Assembly: GCF_030704685.1 (NCBI RefSeq)
Contig: NZ_JAUZDX010000013.1
Span: 124,001-188,000 of the forward strand
Direction: 5' to 3'
Length of the DNA stretch: 64,000 nt
Origin: Acidovorax sp. A1169
Lineage (GTDB): Bacteria; Pseudomonadota; Gammaproteobacteria; Burkholderiales; Burkholderiaceae_C
The position numbers were made by a program, and so were the translations under genes. This document shows, piece after piece, positions 42,450-51,197 of this stretch (positions are counted from its first letter, which is position 1; each line of letters starts with the position of its first letter). The notes below the pieces were generated by a model. The model searched no databases. It saw only the letters and a list, made by a program, of their open reading frames with translations, and was not told where the DNA came from.

Positions 42450-45400
42450 GTGGCGCCCCCTCGAAACGGCGAGTTCAAACACGGTCGCGGCACGCTGGCT
42501 GGAATTGCTGAACAAAGAGATCGACTCGGAAGTGATCGCCCTCTGCAACGGATCTTCTACAGCCGCGACAGACGATCCAGTGACGTAGCAGGCTGCCCCG
42601 ACCCCATAGACGCACAGGTCCAGGCCTTGGACTCCGGCATGCTCGTCGTCGGCGGCGATCAGGCCACCATCCTGGCGCACCTGCAGGCAGGCGGCGTGCG
42701 CGGTGCCGAGCCGTTTGCGGGCGTGACGCTGGTGCCCGTGGACCAGGCGGTACTGGCGCAACAGGTGCTCAGCCGCCCACTCGCTGCACCGGCTGACCCG
42801 CAGGCAGGCCGTGGGTCTCAGCGCGCATCGGCAATGGTCACCTTGCCAGGGACCAGAGCTGCCGCACAGCTTGCGCCCGCTACTGCTCGAAAACCAACGG
42901 CTGGCGACTTCACAGCGGGCCTCAGCGCGGTGGGCGCCGATGCACCTCGCACAGGTCATGGATCGCAGGCGAATGCTGGAGCGCTTCAGCCCGTGCCAGT
43001 CATGGAGATGCAGCGCGACGGCACGCTGATGGTCAAAGGCGACCCCGCACAGTTGCAGGAGCGCCTGCGCAAAGGCGGCGTGGACCGCATGCTGCGGCGC
43101 AAGGGCGGCGTGCTCATCGGGCTCGACCAAGTAGACAAGGCACGGCAGTTGCTGGGTGCACCCCAACCCCACCCTGCGCAGATAAGCGAAGGCGCAGATA
43201 CTGCAGGATCGCCACCCATCAATGCCCTCCACGCCAGTTCGGTTGCCTTCGAATCGCCCTCAGCCACCTCAGTTGCATCATCAAGTGACGATGCTCAACG
43301 CGAATCCAGAATTCAGGAACAGGCGCGCATACTGCAAGGAGCACCTGTGGCTGTGCTCAAAGGCAATGAAGCGCCTCACGGGTATCCGCTCCTGCGCGAC
43401 TGGGCGGTGAGACTGTTCCAAGGCTTCGGCAACAAAGCCACGAACAGAGAAATTGGTCAGGTGGTGCTGGACGAACGGTCGGTGCGCGACTTAATGGCAC
43501 ACCGCATGAATCCTTACAAGGCGGTGGCGTTCGCCGCAGCAAGACAGGTGGTGGAGCATGGTGCTCTCGTACTGAGCGCACAGCACAGTCGCGACACCAC
43601 GGGCCACTTCATCAGCGCGCCGGTGAGCATTGCAGGGGTGGAGAACATAGTCACCGTGCTGGTTCGTACAACGACGAACAGCCAGCGCATGTACCTGCAC
43701 AGTGCAATCACAAAAGAAAGCCTCCTGAAGTCCGGTAATTCCGGGGCCGACACCGTGGACGGTGTGGAGCGATCCGGCAAGGCAACTTCAGGAGACGTGG
43801 CCAGTGTACTTCGCAGGTTGTTGACGGTCAACGTAGAGGTGCCAGTTGCCAGCATCTCCAAGCCTGCACCCCGCAATGCCACATCCAAATTCAGTACGCA
43901 CAGCGGTAACCACGCACCAGGGCTATCTCCTGAACAGGTGCAGGAGCTTGTGCAGCAGGCCTTGTCGGGGCTCCGGAACCCGCCACCAGTCGACGTCGTG
44001 GGGCGGAGCGAAGAGGCTTGGATCGGGGCGCCGGAAGGTGTAATGGGAGCGGCGCTGCCAGAAGAGGGCCGGATCGTGATCGTCGCTTCGGCTCACCAGA
44101 ACGCCGACGCGGTGGCCGAGACGCTTTTCCATGAAATGTTCCATTTGGGAGTGCGCAATGTATTGCCGAGCCGCGATTATGTGCAGTCCATGCTGGACTT
44201 GGCAAAGCGCGACAGACGGGTGCAGCAATACGCGATTGAATGGAAGGCGAAAGCGCCGGATGCTCCGCATCAACTGCGCGTGTTGCGTGAGAGGGGCTTC
44301 ACCGGAACCGAGCTGACAGCCCAATACGAGGCCCTTGCCATCGAAGAGGGTTTGGCCGTAGTGGCCGAAGAGCTTCGTGCCCAGAAGCTGGCGGGCACCC
44401 GTCTGGGCATGCGCATCCGAACGCTGGCCAACTGGCTGGCCAGCGTGGCGGACCGCATGGGCATGGGGCTTCTGGCCGCTTCGATCCGAGCGATGAGCTA
44501 CAACGAGGCCGAGCGCTTCGTGATGCGCGCCATCGACCAGGCGGGGGCAGTTGGCGCGGAAACTTCGCACACCGGGCAGACACGGTTCAGCACCCGCAGC
44601 GCGCAAGATCCATCGGCCGGCCTTCAAACTGATGACAAGAATGATGGCACGCAGATCCACTCCATGCGCATGGAGACGCAGCGCGACGGCACGCTGATGG
44701 TCCGAGGCGATCCCACACAGTTGCAAGAGCGCCTGCGCCAAGGCGGCGTGGACCGCGTGCTACAGCGCAAGGGCGGCGTGGTCGTCGGGCTTGACCAGGT
44801 ACACAAGGCGCGGCAGTTGCTGCAGCAGCCACCAAGCGCCCCAGCCTGGGCAGGCCCCTCCCGGCCCTCCCGCCCCTCCCTGCCGGGCCAGCAATTCAGC
44901 CGCAGCGCACCAGATCAAGCTTCACAGGCCAGGGGCCTGCCCTCCAAGCCCGCCACCGTTCAATCGGTGCGCGCTGCGGTTGCCAAGCTCACCAACAGCA
45001 TGGGCCTGCTGGCAGAGGGCCGTGGCCGCGTGGTCGTTGCCACCTCGGCCGACATCCAGGCGCACTGGGAGCCCCTGATCGGCGAAGTCGATATGGGTTC
45101 GCAAGACATCGGTCTGGCCCAGGGGTTCTTCGACCCCAGCACCGACACCGTCTTCCTCATCGCCGACCACATCGAAGCCGGCCAGGAGATTGCCGTGGCC
45201 GCGCACGAGCTGGCGCACAAACATGGCAAGGCGGTGCTGGGCGAAGCGGGGTGGAGGCACCTGCACGAAGTGATCGGCAGTTGGGCGAACAGGCCCGAGG
45301 GGAGCCTGGAGCGGCGGGTCTACGACGAGGCCATGGCACGCGTGCAGGCTTCGCGGCCAGACAGCGCAGCGCCAGACACCTACAGCAGCGAAGAACTATT

Positions 45401-47834
45401 CCCCTACGCAGTGCAAGTGGCGATGGAGCTGGGCGTACAGCCTACCGCACTGATGCCGGCCAACTCGGTGCAGGGCTGGCTGGCGAGGGTGCGGGCCGCC
45501 ATGCATGGGGCATGGGACAGGCTCACGAACAAGCCTGAGCTTTTCGACAGCCAGGACTTGGTGGACCTGGCGTTCGCGGTGGCGCAGCGGGAGAACCCGG
45601 CATATGCCAGCAAGTTCGACGAGCCTTCAGCTCCTGTTGCGCCAAGGCCGGGCATAACGGCCCAGCAAGCGCAGGACATTGTGGACAAGGTGCTTCAGGG
45701 TTTGGACATGCGTGGGACCGTTACACCAGTGATCGTGCAGAACCCAACTGCTGCTGGTCTTGTCGCGCCTGAGAGCATGCCAAGTGGCGGGGTAAGTGAG
45801 GGGAGGCTCTACCTTTTCCTTGAGGGAATCAGGGATGAGGTTGAGGGGTTCAGGGTCGTATTCCACGAACTTTTTCATCTGGGCCTCAGTCAGTCGGTCA
45901 CGTTGCAAGAATACCGCCAAACCATGCTGCATCTACTGGCAGATCCACTGGTGCGCAAATACGCGGCACGCTGGAAAAATTCGGAGGATGGTCACAGCCG
46001 CCGTAGCTCCATGCCCATCAATAATTGGCATGCGCTGGCCGTGGAAGAGGCCCTCGCGGACATGGCTGAAGAAATTCACCATGAGCGTGGTGGCGTCGGC
46101 ACCCGGGAAATGGCGGACTGGGTGCGCCGCACGATTGCCTGGATGGCCGACTTGGCACACCATTGGGGCATGCCCGGGGTAGCCCGGCGACTGCGCGGCA
46201 TGACGCTGACACAGGCCGAGGCGTTCGTTGTGGGCGCCGTGCTCAAGGCCCGCACGGGTGCGCCGGTGCTTTTGCCAGATGCACGCTGGGCAAGCTCTCG
46301 CAACGGACGCGACCCAGTTGCCGCCAAAGCCGCATACGAATTGATGTACCGACGCGGCCAAGCAGCAATGGGCCAGACGGGCTGGCAGCAACTGCACGAG
46401 CCCATCGGTGCCTGGGCCAATGCACCCGAAGGCAGCTCAGAGCGCCAGATATACGACGAGGCCTTGCGATTGATACAGGCATCGCGACCAGACGAGGAGG
46501 CGACTGCAGGCGGCGCCACCCAAGCACTGTTCCCGTATGCGGTGCAGGCAGCGCTGCAAATACGTATCCAACCTACGGCCAAGGAGCCTGTCAACACGGC
46601 TGCAGGCTGGCTTGCACGGGTGCGGGGTGGCTTGCGCTCGACCTGGAACAAGCTGGCAACGGACAAGGGTGATTTCAACTCCATGAACCTTGTGGATCTG
46701 GCGTTTGCCCTGGCCCAGCAAGAGAACCCTGAACATCGCCCTGAACTAGATGCTGTTGCGCAAGAGCTTGCGGATGAGACGGCACAACTGCTCAGTAGCA
46801 TTAGCGGCGCAGAGGATCTGTTTTCATTGCCAAGGTCGCGCAAAGACACGGTTGCAGATATCGCCGCAGAGCATTCGCCCGCTATTGAAGTGCTAAAGAC
46901 TGATCTAGCCGGCGAGACGAAGTACACCTTGTTTCTGCCGGATGGCACTGTGGCGACAATCACCAGCCGGGATCCTACGCCTCATGAAGTGTTCGGCATG
47001 GACGACGCCAGTGGCCAGTACATCACCGAGCGCCCTGGAGAGAAGTCACCGCCAGTAGGCGCTCGCTCGGATGTGTGGGTGGATGTTTCGCGCCTGGAGC
47101 AAGGGAAATGGGGTGGCGTGATCTATAACATTGCAGCGACCTTTGCGCACAACACAGGGCGGATCTTCATTGGCGACCCTTCGGGCCTGAAGGACATCGC
47201 ATTACGCAGACGCTCAGAACAAATGCTCGCCAGCGCACTGAAGTTCGGCACCACAGACCACCTTGCACCGCACCCACGGCAAGTGGCCGGCGATGCCAGG
47301 CTGGGCGTGCCACCATTGCACTGGGTCTATGGCGACAGCGTGGGCAACATCCAGCGCCTGATTGACGTGAACCTAGCCGCTCTGGACAATGCTCTCCCCG
47401 ACGCCAGGAACCTCACCTATGACCTCGACACCGGCCACTTCATCGACGCCCGCACCGGAGACCGCCTCTCCAAAGAAGCACTGGCTCGATCCGCTGACGC
47501 CAGCCGAGCTGAAGGCGCGGTATCAGCGTCTAGCGCCGGCTGGCGCACGGTTGCGCGAGGAGCTGTCTTGCGTGCCCTTTTGGGCCGATGGGATCAAGGC
47601 AGCGAGGGCACAAGCAAGGGCGCAGGGGGAGAGCGAAGAGGTGGCCGAAGCGAAGGAGTGGATGGGGTTGGCCGGCAATCAGATCAACCTGCATCGCCCC
47701 GAAACGGCGAGTTCCAACGCGGTCGCAGCACACTGGCTGGAATTGCTGAACAGCGAGATCGACTCGGAAGTGAGCGGCCTTTCCAACGGATCTTCTACAG
47801 CCGCGACAGACGATCCAGTGAGGTAGCACAGTAG
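42450..47834 (+). CDS. Orphan cassette (unit 4): giant polyvalent protein with nuclease and peptidase domains
   Basis: A 1794-codon open frame from a GTG without a ribosome site; real coding probably starts after 42590. Order: module A (42603-42770); module B (42999-43154); a domain like phage Barnase/EndoU/ColicinE5-type nucleases (43.30-43.73 kb; LDERSVRDLMAHRMNPYKAV, ISAPVSIAGVENIVTVLVRT, MYLHSAITKES); metallopeptidase 1 (FHEMFHLGVRN, about 44130); module B (44667-44822); metallopeptidase 2 (AAHELAHKHGKAVLG, about 45200); metallopeptidase 3 (FHELFHLGLSQS, about 45860); a copy of peptidase 2 that has lost its zinc ligands (AAYELMYRRGQAAMG, about 46340); and a C-terminal domain (NIAATFAHNTGRIFIGDPSG). 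Near 47490 the sensible frame shifts to LDPLTPAELKARYQRLAPAG and ends at 47826, while this frame runs on to 47834 as unlikely Arg/Gly-rich text. Without a start signal it is probably a silent cassette. Confidence 0.6.
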   Translation: MAPPRNGEFKHGRGTLAGIAEQRDRLGSDRPLQRIFYSRDRRSSDVAGCPDPIDAQVQALDSGMLVVGGDQATILAHLQAGGVRGAEPFAGVTLVPVDQAVLAQQVLSRPLAAPADPQAGRGSQRASAMVTLPGTRAAAQLAPATARKPTAGDFTAGLSAVGADAPRTGHGSQANAGALQPVPVMEMQRDGTLMVKGDPAQLQERLRKGGVDRMLRRKGGVLIGLDQVDKARQLLGAPQPHPAQISEGADTAGSPPINALHASSVAFESPSATSVASSSDDAQRESRIQEQARILQGAPVAVLKGNEAPHGYPLLRDWAVRLFQGFGNKATNREIGQVVLDERSVRDLMAHRMNPYKAVAFAAARQVVEHGALVLSAQHSRDTTGHFISAPVSIAGVENIVTVLVRTTTNSQRMYLHSAITKESLLKSGNSGADTVDGVERSGKATSGDVASVLRRLLTVNVEVPVASISKPAPRNATSKFSTHSGNHAPGLSPEQVQELVQQALSGLRNPPPVDVVGRSEEAWIGAPEGVMGAALPEEGRIVIVASAHQNADAVAETLFHEMFHLGVRNVLPSRDYVQSMLDLAKRDRRVQQYAIEWKAKAPDAPHQLRVLRERGFTGTELTAQYEALAIEEGLAVVAEELRAQKLAGTRLGMRIRTLANWLASVADRMGMGLLAASIRAMSYNEAERFVMRAIDQAGAVGAETSHTGQTRFSTRSAQDPSAGLQTDDKNDGTQIHSMRMETQRDGTLMVRGDPTQLQERLRQGGVDRVLQRKGGVVVGLDQVHKARQLLQQPPSAPAWAGPSRPSRPSLPGQQFSRSAPDQASQARGLPSKPATVQSVRAAVAKLTNSMGLLAEGRGRVVVATSADIQAHWEPLIGEVDMGSQDIGLAQGFFDPSTDTVFLIADHIEAGQEIAVAAHELAHKHGKAVLGEAGWRHLHEVIGSWANRPEGSLERRVYDEAMARVQASRPDSAAPDTYSSEELFPYAVQVAMELGVQPTALMPANSVQGWLARVRAAMHGAWDRLTNKPELFDSQDLVDLAFAVAQRENPAYASKFDEPSAPVAPRPGITAQQAQDIVDKVLQGLDMRGTVTPVIVQNPTAAGLVAPESMPSGGVSEGRLYLFLEGIRDEVEGFRVVFHELFHLGLSQSVTLQEYRQTMLHLLADPLVRKYAARWKNSEDGHSRRSSMPINNWHALAVEEALADMAEEIHHERGGVGTREMADWVRRTIAWMADLAHHWGMPGVARRLRGMTLTQAEAFVVGAVLKARTGAPVLLPDARWASSRNGRDPVAAKAAYELMYRRGQAAMGQTGWQQLHEPIGAWANAPEGSSERQIYDEALRLIQASRPDEEATAGGATQALFPYAVQAALQIRIQPTAKEPVNTAAGWLARVRGGLRSTWNKLATDKGDFNSMNLVDLAFALAQQENPEHRPELDAVAQELADETAQLLSSISGAEDLFSLPRSRKDTVADIAAEHSPAIEVLKTDLAGETKYTLFLPDGTVATITSRDPTPHEVFGMDDASGQYITERPGEKSPPVGARSDVWVDVSRLEQGKWGGVIYNIAATFAHNTGRIFIGDPSGLKDIALRRRSEQMLASALKFGTTDHLAPHPRQVAGDARLGVPPLHWVYGDSVGNIQRLIDVNLAALDNALPDARNLTYDLDTGHFIDARTGDRLSKEALARSADASRAEGAVSASSAGWRTVARGAVLRALLGRWDQGSEGTSKGAGGERRGGRSEGVDGVGRQSDQPASPRNGEFQRGRSTLAGIAEQRDRLGSERPFQRIFYSRDRRSSEVAQ
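42463..42590 (+). repeat. Direct repeat, copy 1 (old cassette 3' end)
   Basis: About 128 bases nearly identical to 47701-47828. In the alternative frame both read ETASSN(T/A)VAA(R/H)WLELLN, then (K/S)EIDSEV, NGSSTAATDDPV and a stop. This copy sits just before module A of unit 4, so it is the leftover 3' end of a similar gene. Confidence 0.75.
42603..42770 (+). repeat. Module type A, copy 3 (start of unit 4)
   Basis: PIDAQVQALDSGMLVVGGDQ, ATILAHLQAGGVRGAEPFAG, VTLVPVDQAVLAQQVLS. It begins directly after the 3'-end direct repeat. Confidence 0.8.
42999..43154 (+). repeat. Module type B, copy 4 (in unit 4)
   Basis: VMEMQRDGTLMVKGDPAQLQ, ERLRKGGVDRMLRRKGGVLI, GLDQVDKARQLL. It precedes the nuclease-like domain. 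Confidence 0.8.
44667..44822 (+). repeat. Module type B, copy 5 (in unit 4)
   Basis: RMETQRDGTLMVRGDPTQLQ, ERLRQGGVDRVLQRKGGVVV, GLDQVHKARQLL. The DNA after it is the intact reference used to place the frameshift in unit 2. Confidence 0.8.
47701..47828 (+). repeat. Direct repeat, copy 2 (3' end of unit 4)
   Basis: Nearly identical to 42463-42590, including the stop codon. It lies in the frame that continues the unit 4 protein after its 3' frameshift (stop at 47824-47826). Confidence 0.75.
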
Positions 47835-47907
47835 CCGCAACCCAAGCGGCTTTGCTGAGCGCCAAACTCCATCGGCCATTGCTGCTTACGATGGCAGGCT
47901 GCCTCGA

Positions 47908-48780
47908 CCCCATAGACGTGCCGATCCAGGGGCCCTGGACTCCGGCATGCTCGTCGTCGGCGGCGACCAGGCCACCATCCTCGCGCACCTGCAGGCTGGC
48001 GGCGTGCACGGTGCCGAACCATTCGCGGGCGTGACCCTGGTGCCTGTGGACCAGGCGGCACTGGCACAGCAGGTGCTCAGCGGCCCACTCGCTGCACAGG
48101 CTGGCCCGGTTGGCACGCAGGCAGGCCGTGGATCTCAGCGCGCATCGGTAGCGGCCACTTTGCCACGGACCAGAACTGCCGCACAGCTTGCGCCCGCTGC
48201 GACCCAAGTGCCGACGGCTGGCGGCTCCACGGCCGGCCCCAGCGCAGTGGGTGCCAGTGCTCCTCGTACTGAGGGGCGGCATGGCTCGCCAACGAATGTG
48301 GCGAATGCTGGATCGTCTCATCCCGTACCAGTCATGGAGATGCAGCGCGATGGCACGCTGATGGTCCGAGGCGACCCCTTACAGCTGCAGGAGCGCCTGC
48401 GCCAAGGCGGCGTGGACCGCGTGCTGCGGCGCAATGGTGGTCTGCTCGTCGGGTAGACCAAGTAGGCAAGGCGCGGCAGCTGCTGGGCGGCCCGCAGCCT
48501 GCGCAACCTCACAATCCTGCACCAAGCCAAGGCAGGCTCGTTGCAGAGAGCTACCGCAGCGGCTACAGTGATGCCGATGGACGCGTTCACGAACCAACCC
48601 AGCCCGACGATGGACTCGGACCCACTCAAGGCGACGCCCGAGCGGCCGGCGATGGTGCTTTGCGGCGGGGTGGTGGAGCACCCTTACCGCGTCGAGCCGC
48701 CACTCTCGTGGGACCTGGAATCTCCGAGCGCGTCCAGCTTGCCGGCAGCCAGGCCCTCGTCGGTGAACGGGTAGATTCGC
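47908..48780 (+). pseudogene. Truncated orphan cassette (unit 5)
   Basis: It begins with module A (copy 4), which carries two extra bases near 47925 (CCAGGGGCCCTGG versus CCAGGCCCTGG in copy 2). Module B (copy 6) is at 48331-48485, and its frame stops at 48456 because a base is lost in GGGTAGACC (copies elsewhere read GGGCTTGACC). The DNA at 48537-48790 then repeats 37254-37560 of unit 2 (ESYRSGYS, EPTQPDDGLGPTQGDARAAG), reaching the start of a RadC/JAB domain (VGERVDSPEQL). It breaks off near 48790 into unrelated sequence. A dead remnant that ends the array. Confidence 0.75.
48331..48485 (+). repeat. Module type B, copy 6 (in unit 5)
   Basis: VMEMQRDGTLMVRGDPLQLQ, ERLRQGGVDRVLRRNGGLLV, then a premature stop. 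The original frame is lost inside the module. Confidence 0.75.
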
Positions 48781-48846
48781 CAGAGCAACTTCGTTTGCCG
48801 ACCGTTCAACGGCTGCGGCCCATGGTGTACCGCTTACCCGCCCTCC

Positions 48847-50505
48847 TCAACCCCCCGCACGCCGCCACACCAGCCCCAGCGCCTTGAATTTCTGCCAAGC
48901 GGTGGCGCGTTCGTCCGAGAGCACGTCGAGAAAGTCCGACAGGCGTTTGGACTTGACCATGGTGTAGATGGTCAGCGCGGTGGTGAACGCGAACACGAGG
49001 GCGAAGATCCCCAGCTTGCGGCCCAAAGGCGCGTCGGCCTCGGCCAGCAGGTTCATGCCCAGGAAGCCGGTGGTCACGGTGCCGATCAGGCCGAAGATGG
49101 TGACGACCGTGAGCCGCACGACGGTGTTGGCCTGGCGGCGCAGGCTGTCGGCGTCCAGGTACTGGTTCATTTCGCCGATGCGCTCCTTGACCTCGGTGTA
49201 CAGCGGGTCCAGCCCGAGGTGGTTGGCACACATGCGGAACAGGGCGCGCACCTGGGCCTGTTCGGACACTTCGTGGAACCAGTATCGGTGCGTGAAGCGC
49301 AGAAAACCGGCAAAGCTGTCGCGGATGGTGCGCTTGAAGCGGCGCACGCTGGCGGCGTCGGCAATGTCCAGGTCTTTCAGGGCCTCGGCCAAGCGGTCCG
49401 AGAACATCAGCAGCGCCGCCTTCTGGAAGTGCGCGATCAAGAACAGCAAAAAATGCTGGTGCCTGAACTGCGCCAGCACGCCCCGGTCGCGGCAGACGTA
49501 GAACGGGCTGCCGGCATTGCCCAGCACCAGCAGCGAGTGGCCGCTGCACAGATAGCGTGTGTTGGGGGCGGCGCCGCTGCTGCTCCAGAAGCGGTCGTAG
49601 CAGAACCGCTTTTCAAAGTCGGCCAGGTGCTCTTCGGAATAAGGCAGGCAGGTGTCGTCGTGGCTGGGCGGGGCCGCCCCCGTCACCAGGCCGAAGCGGA
49701 TGAAGTCGCTGCGGCTGAGCGCGCGCGGGTCGTCCAGCGCCAGAAAGGCCAGCTGCGGCATGCGGTAGTACTCGATCTGGCGGTAGCGCAGGGGGCCTGT
49801 GCGCTCGGAATGGTCGCTCACCAGCGGCTCCAGCAGCCAGGCCCAGTGGGCCGAGATGCGCGGGGCGCGGTGGCTGCTGACGTGGGCCATGAAGAGGTCG
49901 CGCTGGTTGGCGTCGGACGCGGCCAGCACCTGCCCGGCGGCGTCAAGCCACTCGGCGCTGTACAGGCAGTGCTGGGCATGGCCCTCTGGATCCCAGCCGG
50001 CGGGGTAGCCACGGCCGAAGCGGTACAGCAGCTCCTGCGCCTGGGCGAGCTGCAGGTCGCGGGCGCTGACCTCGACATTGAGCAGCACCAGGTCCAGGTC
50101 GAGAAAAAAGTACAGGTCCACATGCACGATGTCGAGCGTGATCGGCGCATCGCCGGGGCGCAGCACCGCCCGCACGGCGCTGACGTCGCTGCGCCGAAAC
50201 ACCCGCATTGGCGAGCCCATGGCACGGCTGCCTTCCCGGCTGCGCCCTTCGCCATACAGGAAGCGCTGCACATAGGGCAAAAAGGTGACGAACTCGTTGT
50301 AGTGGCGTTCATGAAAACGGCTGCTGTCGCCCGTGAATTCGTCCACCACCTCGCGCCAGGGCGAGGCCTCCTCGCCCATGTCGGCCAGCAACTGCCAGGG
50401 CTTGGCATGCCGGCCCTCGGAGCCCCGCACCGGCATCAGGCGCAGGGGCCACAGCAGGACCTGGCGAAACTCCCGCACGCAGGCGGGGTGGGACTCAGCG
50501 GACAT
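48847..50505 (-). CDS. CorA-like divalent cation transporter-family membrane protein
   Basis: 552 residues. The cytoplasmic N-terminal domain is long (about 460 residues; CorA is usually about 320 in total). The C-terminus has the family layout: a long helix (GEMNQYLDADSLRRQANTVV), a first membrane helix (LTVVTIFGLIGTVTTGFLGM) with the GMN motif at G-M-N-L, a short acidic loop (LAEADAPLG), and a second helix (FALVFAFTTALTIYTMV). The enlarged N-terminal part suggests a subfamily distinct from magnesium CorA. The ion is not known. It directly abuts the truncated end of the cassette array. Confidence 0.8.
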   Translation of the reverse strand: MSAESHPACVREFRQVLLWPLRLMPVRGSEGRHAKPWQLLADMGEEASPWREVVDEFTGDSSRFHERHYNEFVTFLPYVQRFLYGEGRSREGSRAMGSPMRVFRRSDVSAVRAVLRPGDAPITLDIVHVDLYFFLDLDLVLLNVEVSARDLQLAQAQELLYRFGRGYPAGWDPEGHAQHCLYSAEWLDAAGQVLAASDANQRDLFMAHVSSHRAPRISAHWAWLLEPLVSDHSERTGPLRYRQIEYYRMPQLAFLALDDPRALSRSDFIRFGLVTGAAPPSHDDTCLPYSEEHLADFEKRFCYDRFWSSSGAAPNTRYLCSGHSLLVLGNAGSPFYVCRDRGVLAQFRHQHFLLFLIAHFQKAALLMFSDRLAEALKDLDIADAASVRRFKRTIRDSFAGFLRFTHRYWFHEVSEQAQVRALFRMCANHLGLDPLYTEVKERIGEMNQYLDADSLRRQANTVVRLTVVTIFGLIGTVTTGFLGMNLLAEADAPLGRKLGIFALVFAFTTALTIYTMVKSKRLSDFLDVLSDERATAWQKFKALGLVWRRAGG

Positions 50506-50623
50506 GGGTGGCCTTTCGTGGGGAGCCCGGCAAAGTCGATGCTACCGAAAACCGCAGGGGATGGGTTGCTCGCGCAGCCATCGAGCGCTCCGTTCAGGGG
50601 GAGGTGAACAAAGGCCGTCGGTA

Positions 50624-51049
50624 TCAGGCCGCGACGCGGCCACTCTCGGCCAGCCGCTTGAGCGATGCCAGGGTGATAGGAAGCCCGGTGCGCAACGGGT
50701 TGCCGACGATGGGGCCGAGCACAAAAGACAGTGCGCCAGAAAAAGTCACCCGGTGGACGACTTCGGTGCCGGCCGCCGTGGGGTGGAGCTCGTGCTCGAA
50801 CAGCATGCGAAAGAGGGGAATCCGGGACTCGACGGTGAACGATTGGTTGGGCACCACGGAGATGAAATCCATGGGGACCGCCATCCCCTTGGGCGGGGTG
50901 ATCCGGCCTTTGCTCCCGGTCTGGAAGGGTCCGTCGATCGACGAGTCCTTGGTATCCGGGTCCCAGGTTTTCCAGTTGGCGACATCCGCGTAGATCGCGA
51001 ATATCTTCTCGGGGGGCACGGAGACGGTGACTCGGCTTTCCACTTGCAT
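50624..51049 (-). CDS. SRPBCC (START/Bet v1-like) small-molecule-binding protein
   Basis: 141 residues. Signatures of the polyketide cyclase/SRPBCC fold are visible: MQVESRVTVSVPPEKIFAIY, ADVANWKTWDPDTKDSSIDG, then alternating strands (GTEVVHRVTFSGALSFVLG) and a C-terminal helix (LPITLASLKRLAESGRV). Such proteins enclose hydrophobic ligands, and many are annotated as polyketide cyclase/dehydrase without proof. It stands alone between the CorA-like gene and the GGDEF gene. Confidence 0.82.
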   Translation of the reverse strand: MQVESRVTVSVPPEKIFAIYADVANWKTWDPDTKDSSIDGPFQTGSKGRITPPKGMAVPMDFISVVPNQSFTVESRIPLFRMLFEHELHPTAAGTEVVHRVTFSGALSFVLGPIVGNPLRTGLPITLASLKRLAESGRVAA

Positions 51050-51197
51050 GCGGGGACTCCTGTAGGGCTTACCGATGATTCAACGAAGCCCCAGACTCTA
51101 ACGGCTCTGGCAGGTGTGCCGCGCACAGGGTCGCACAGAGGCACACGAAGGTGCGCCAGGGCGAACGGCGGCGACCCTGGGTTACCGGCGGCAGGGA

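Noticed and set aside
31118-48790. Integrated prophage
   Set aside because: No integrase, capsid, portal, terminase, tail or lysis genes are seen; only polyvalent-protein domains, which also occur on plasmids and in toxin loci.
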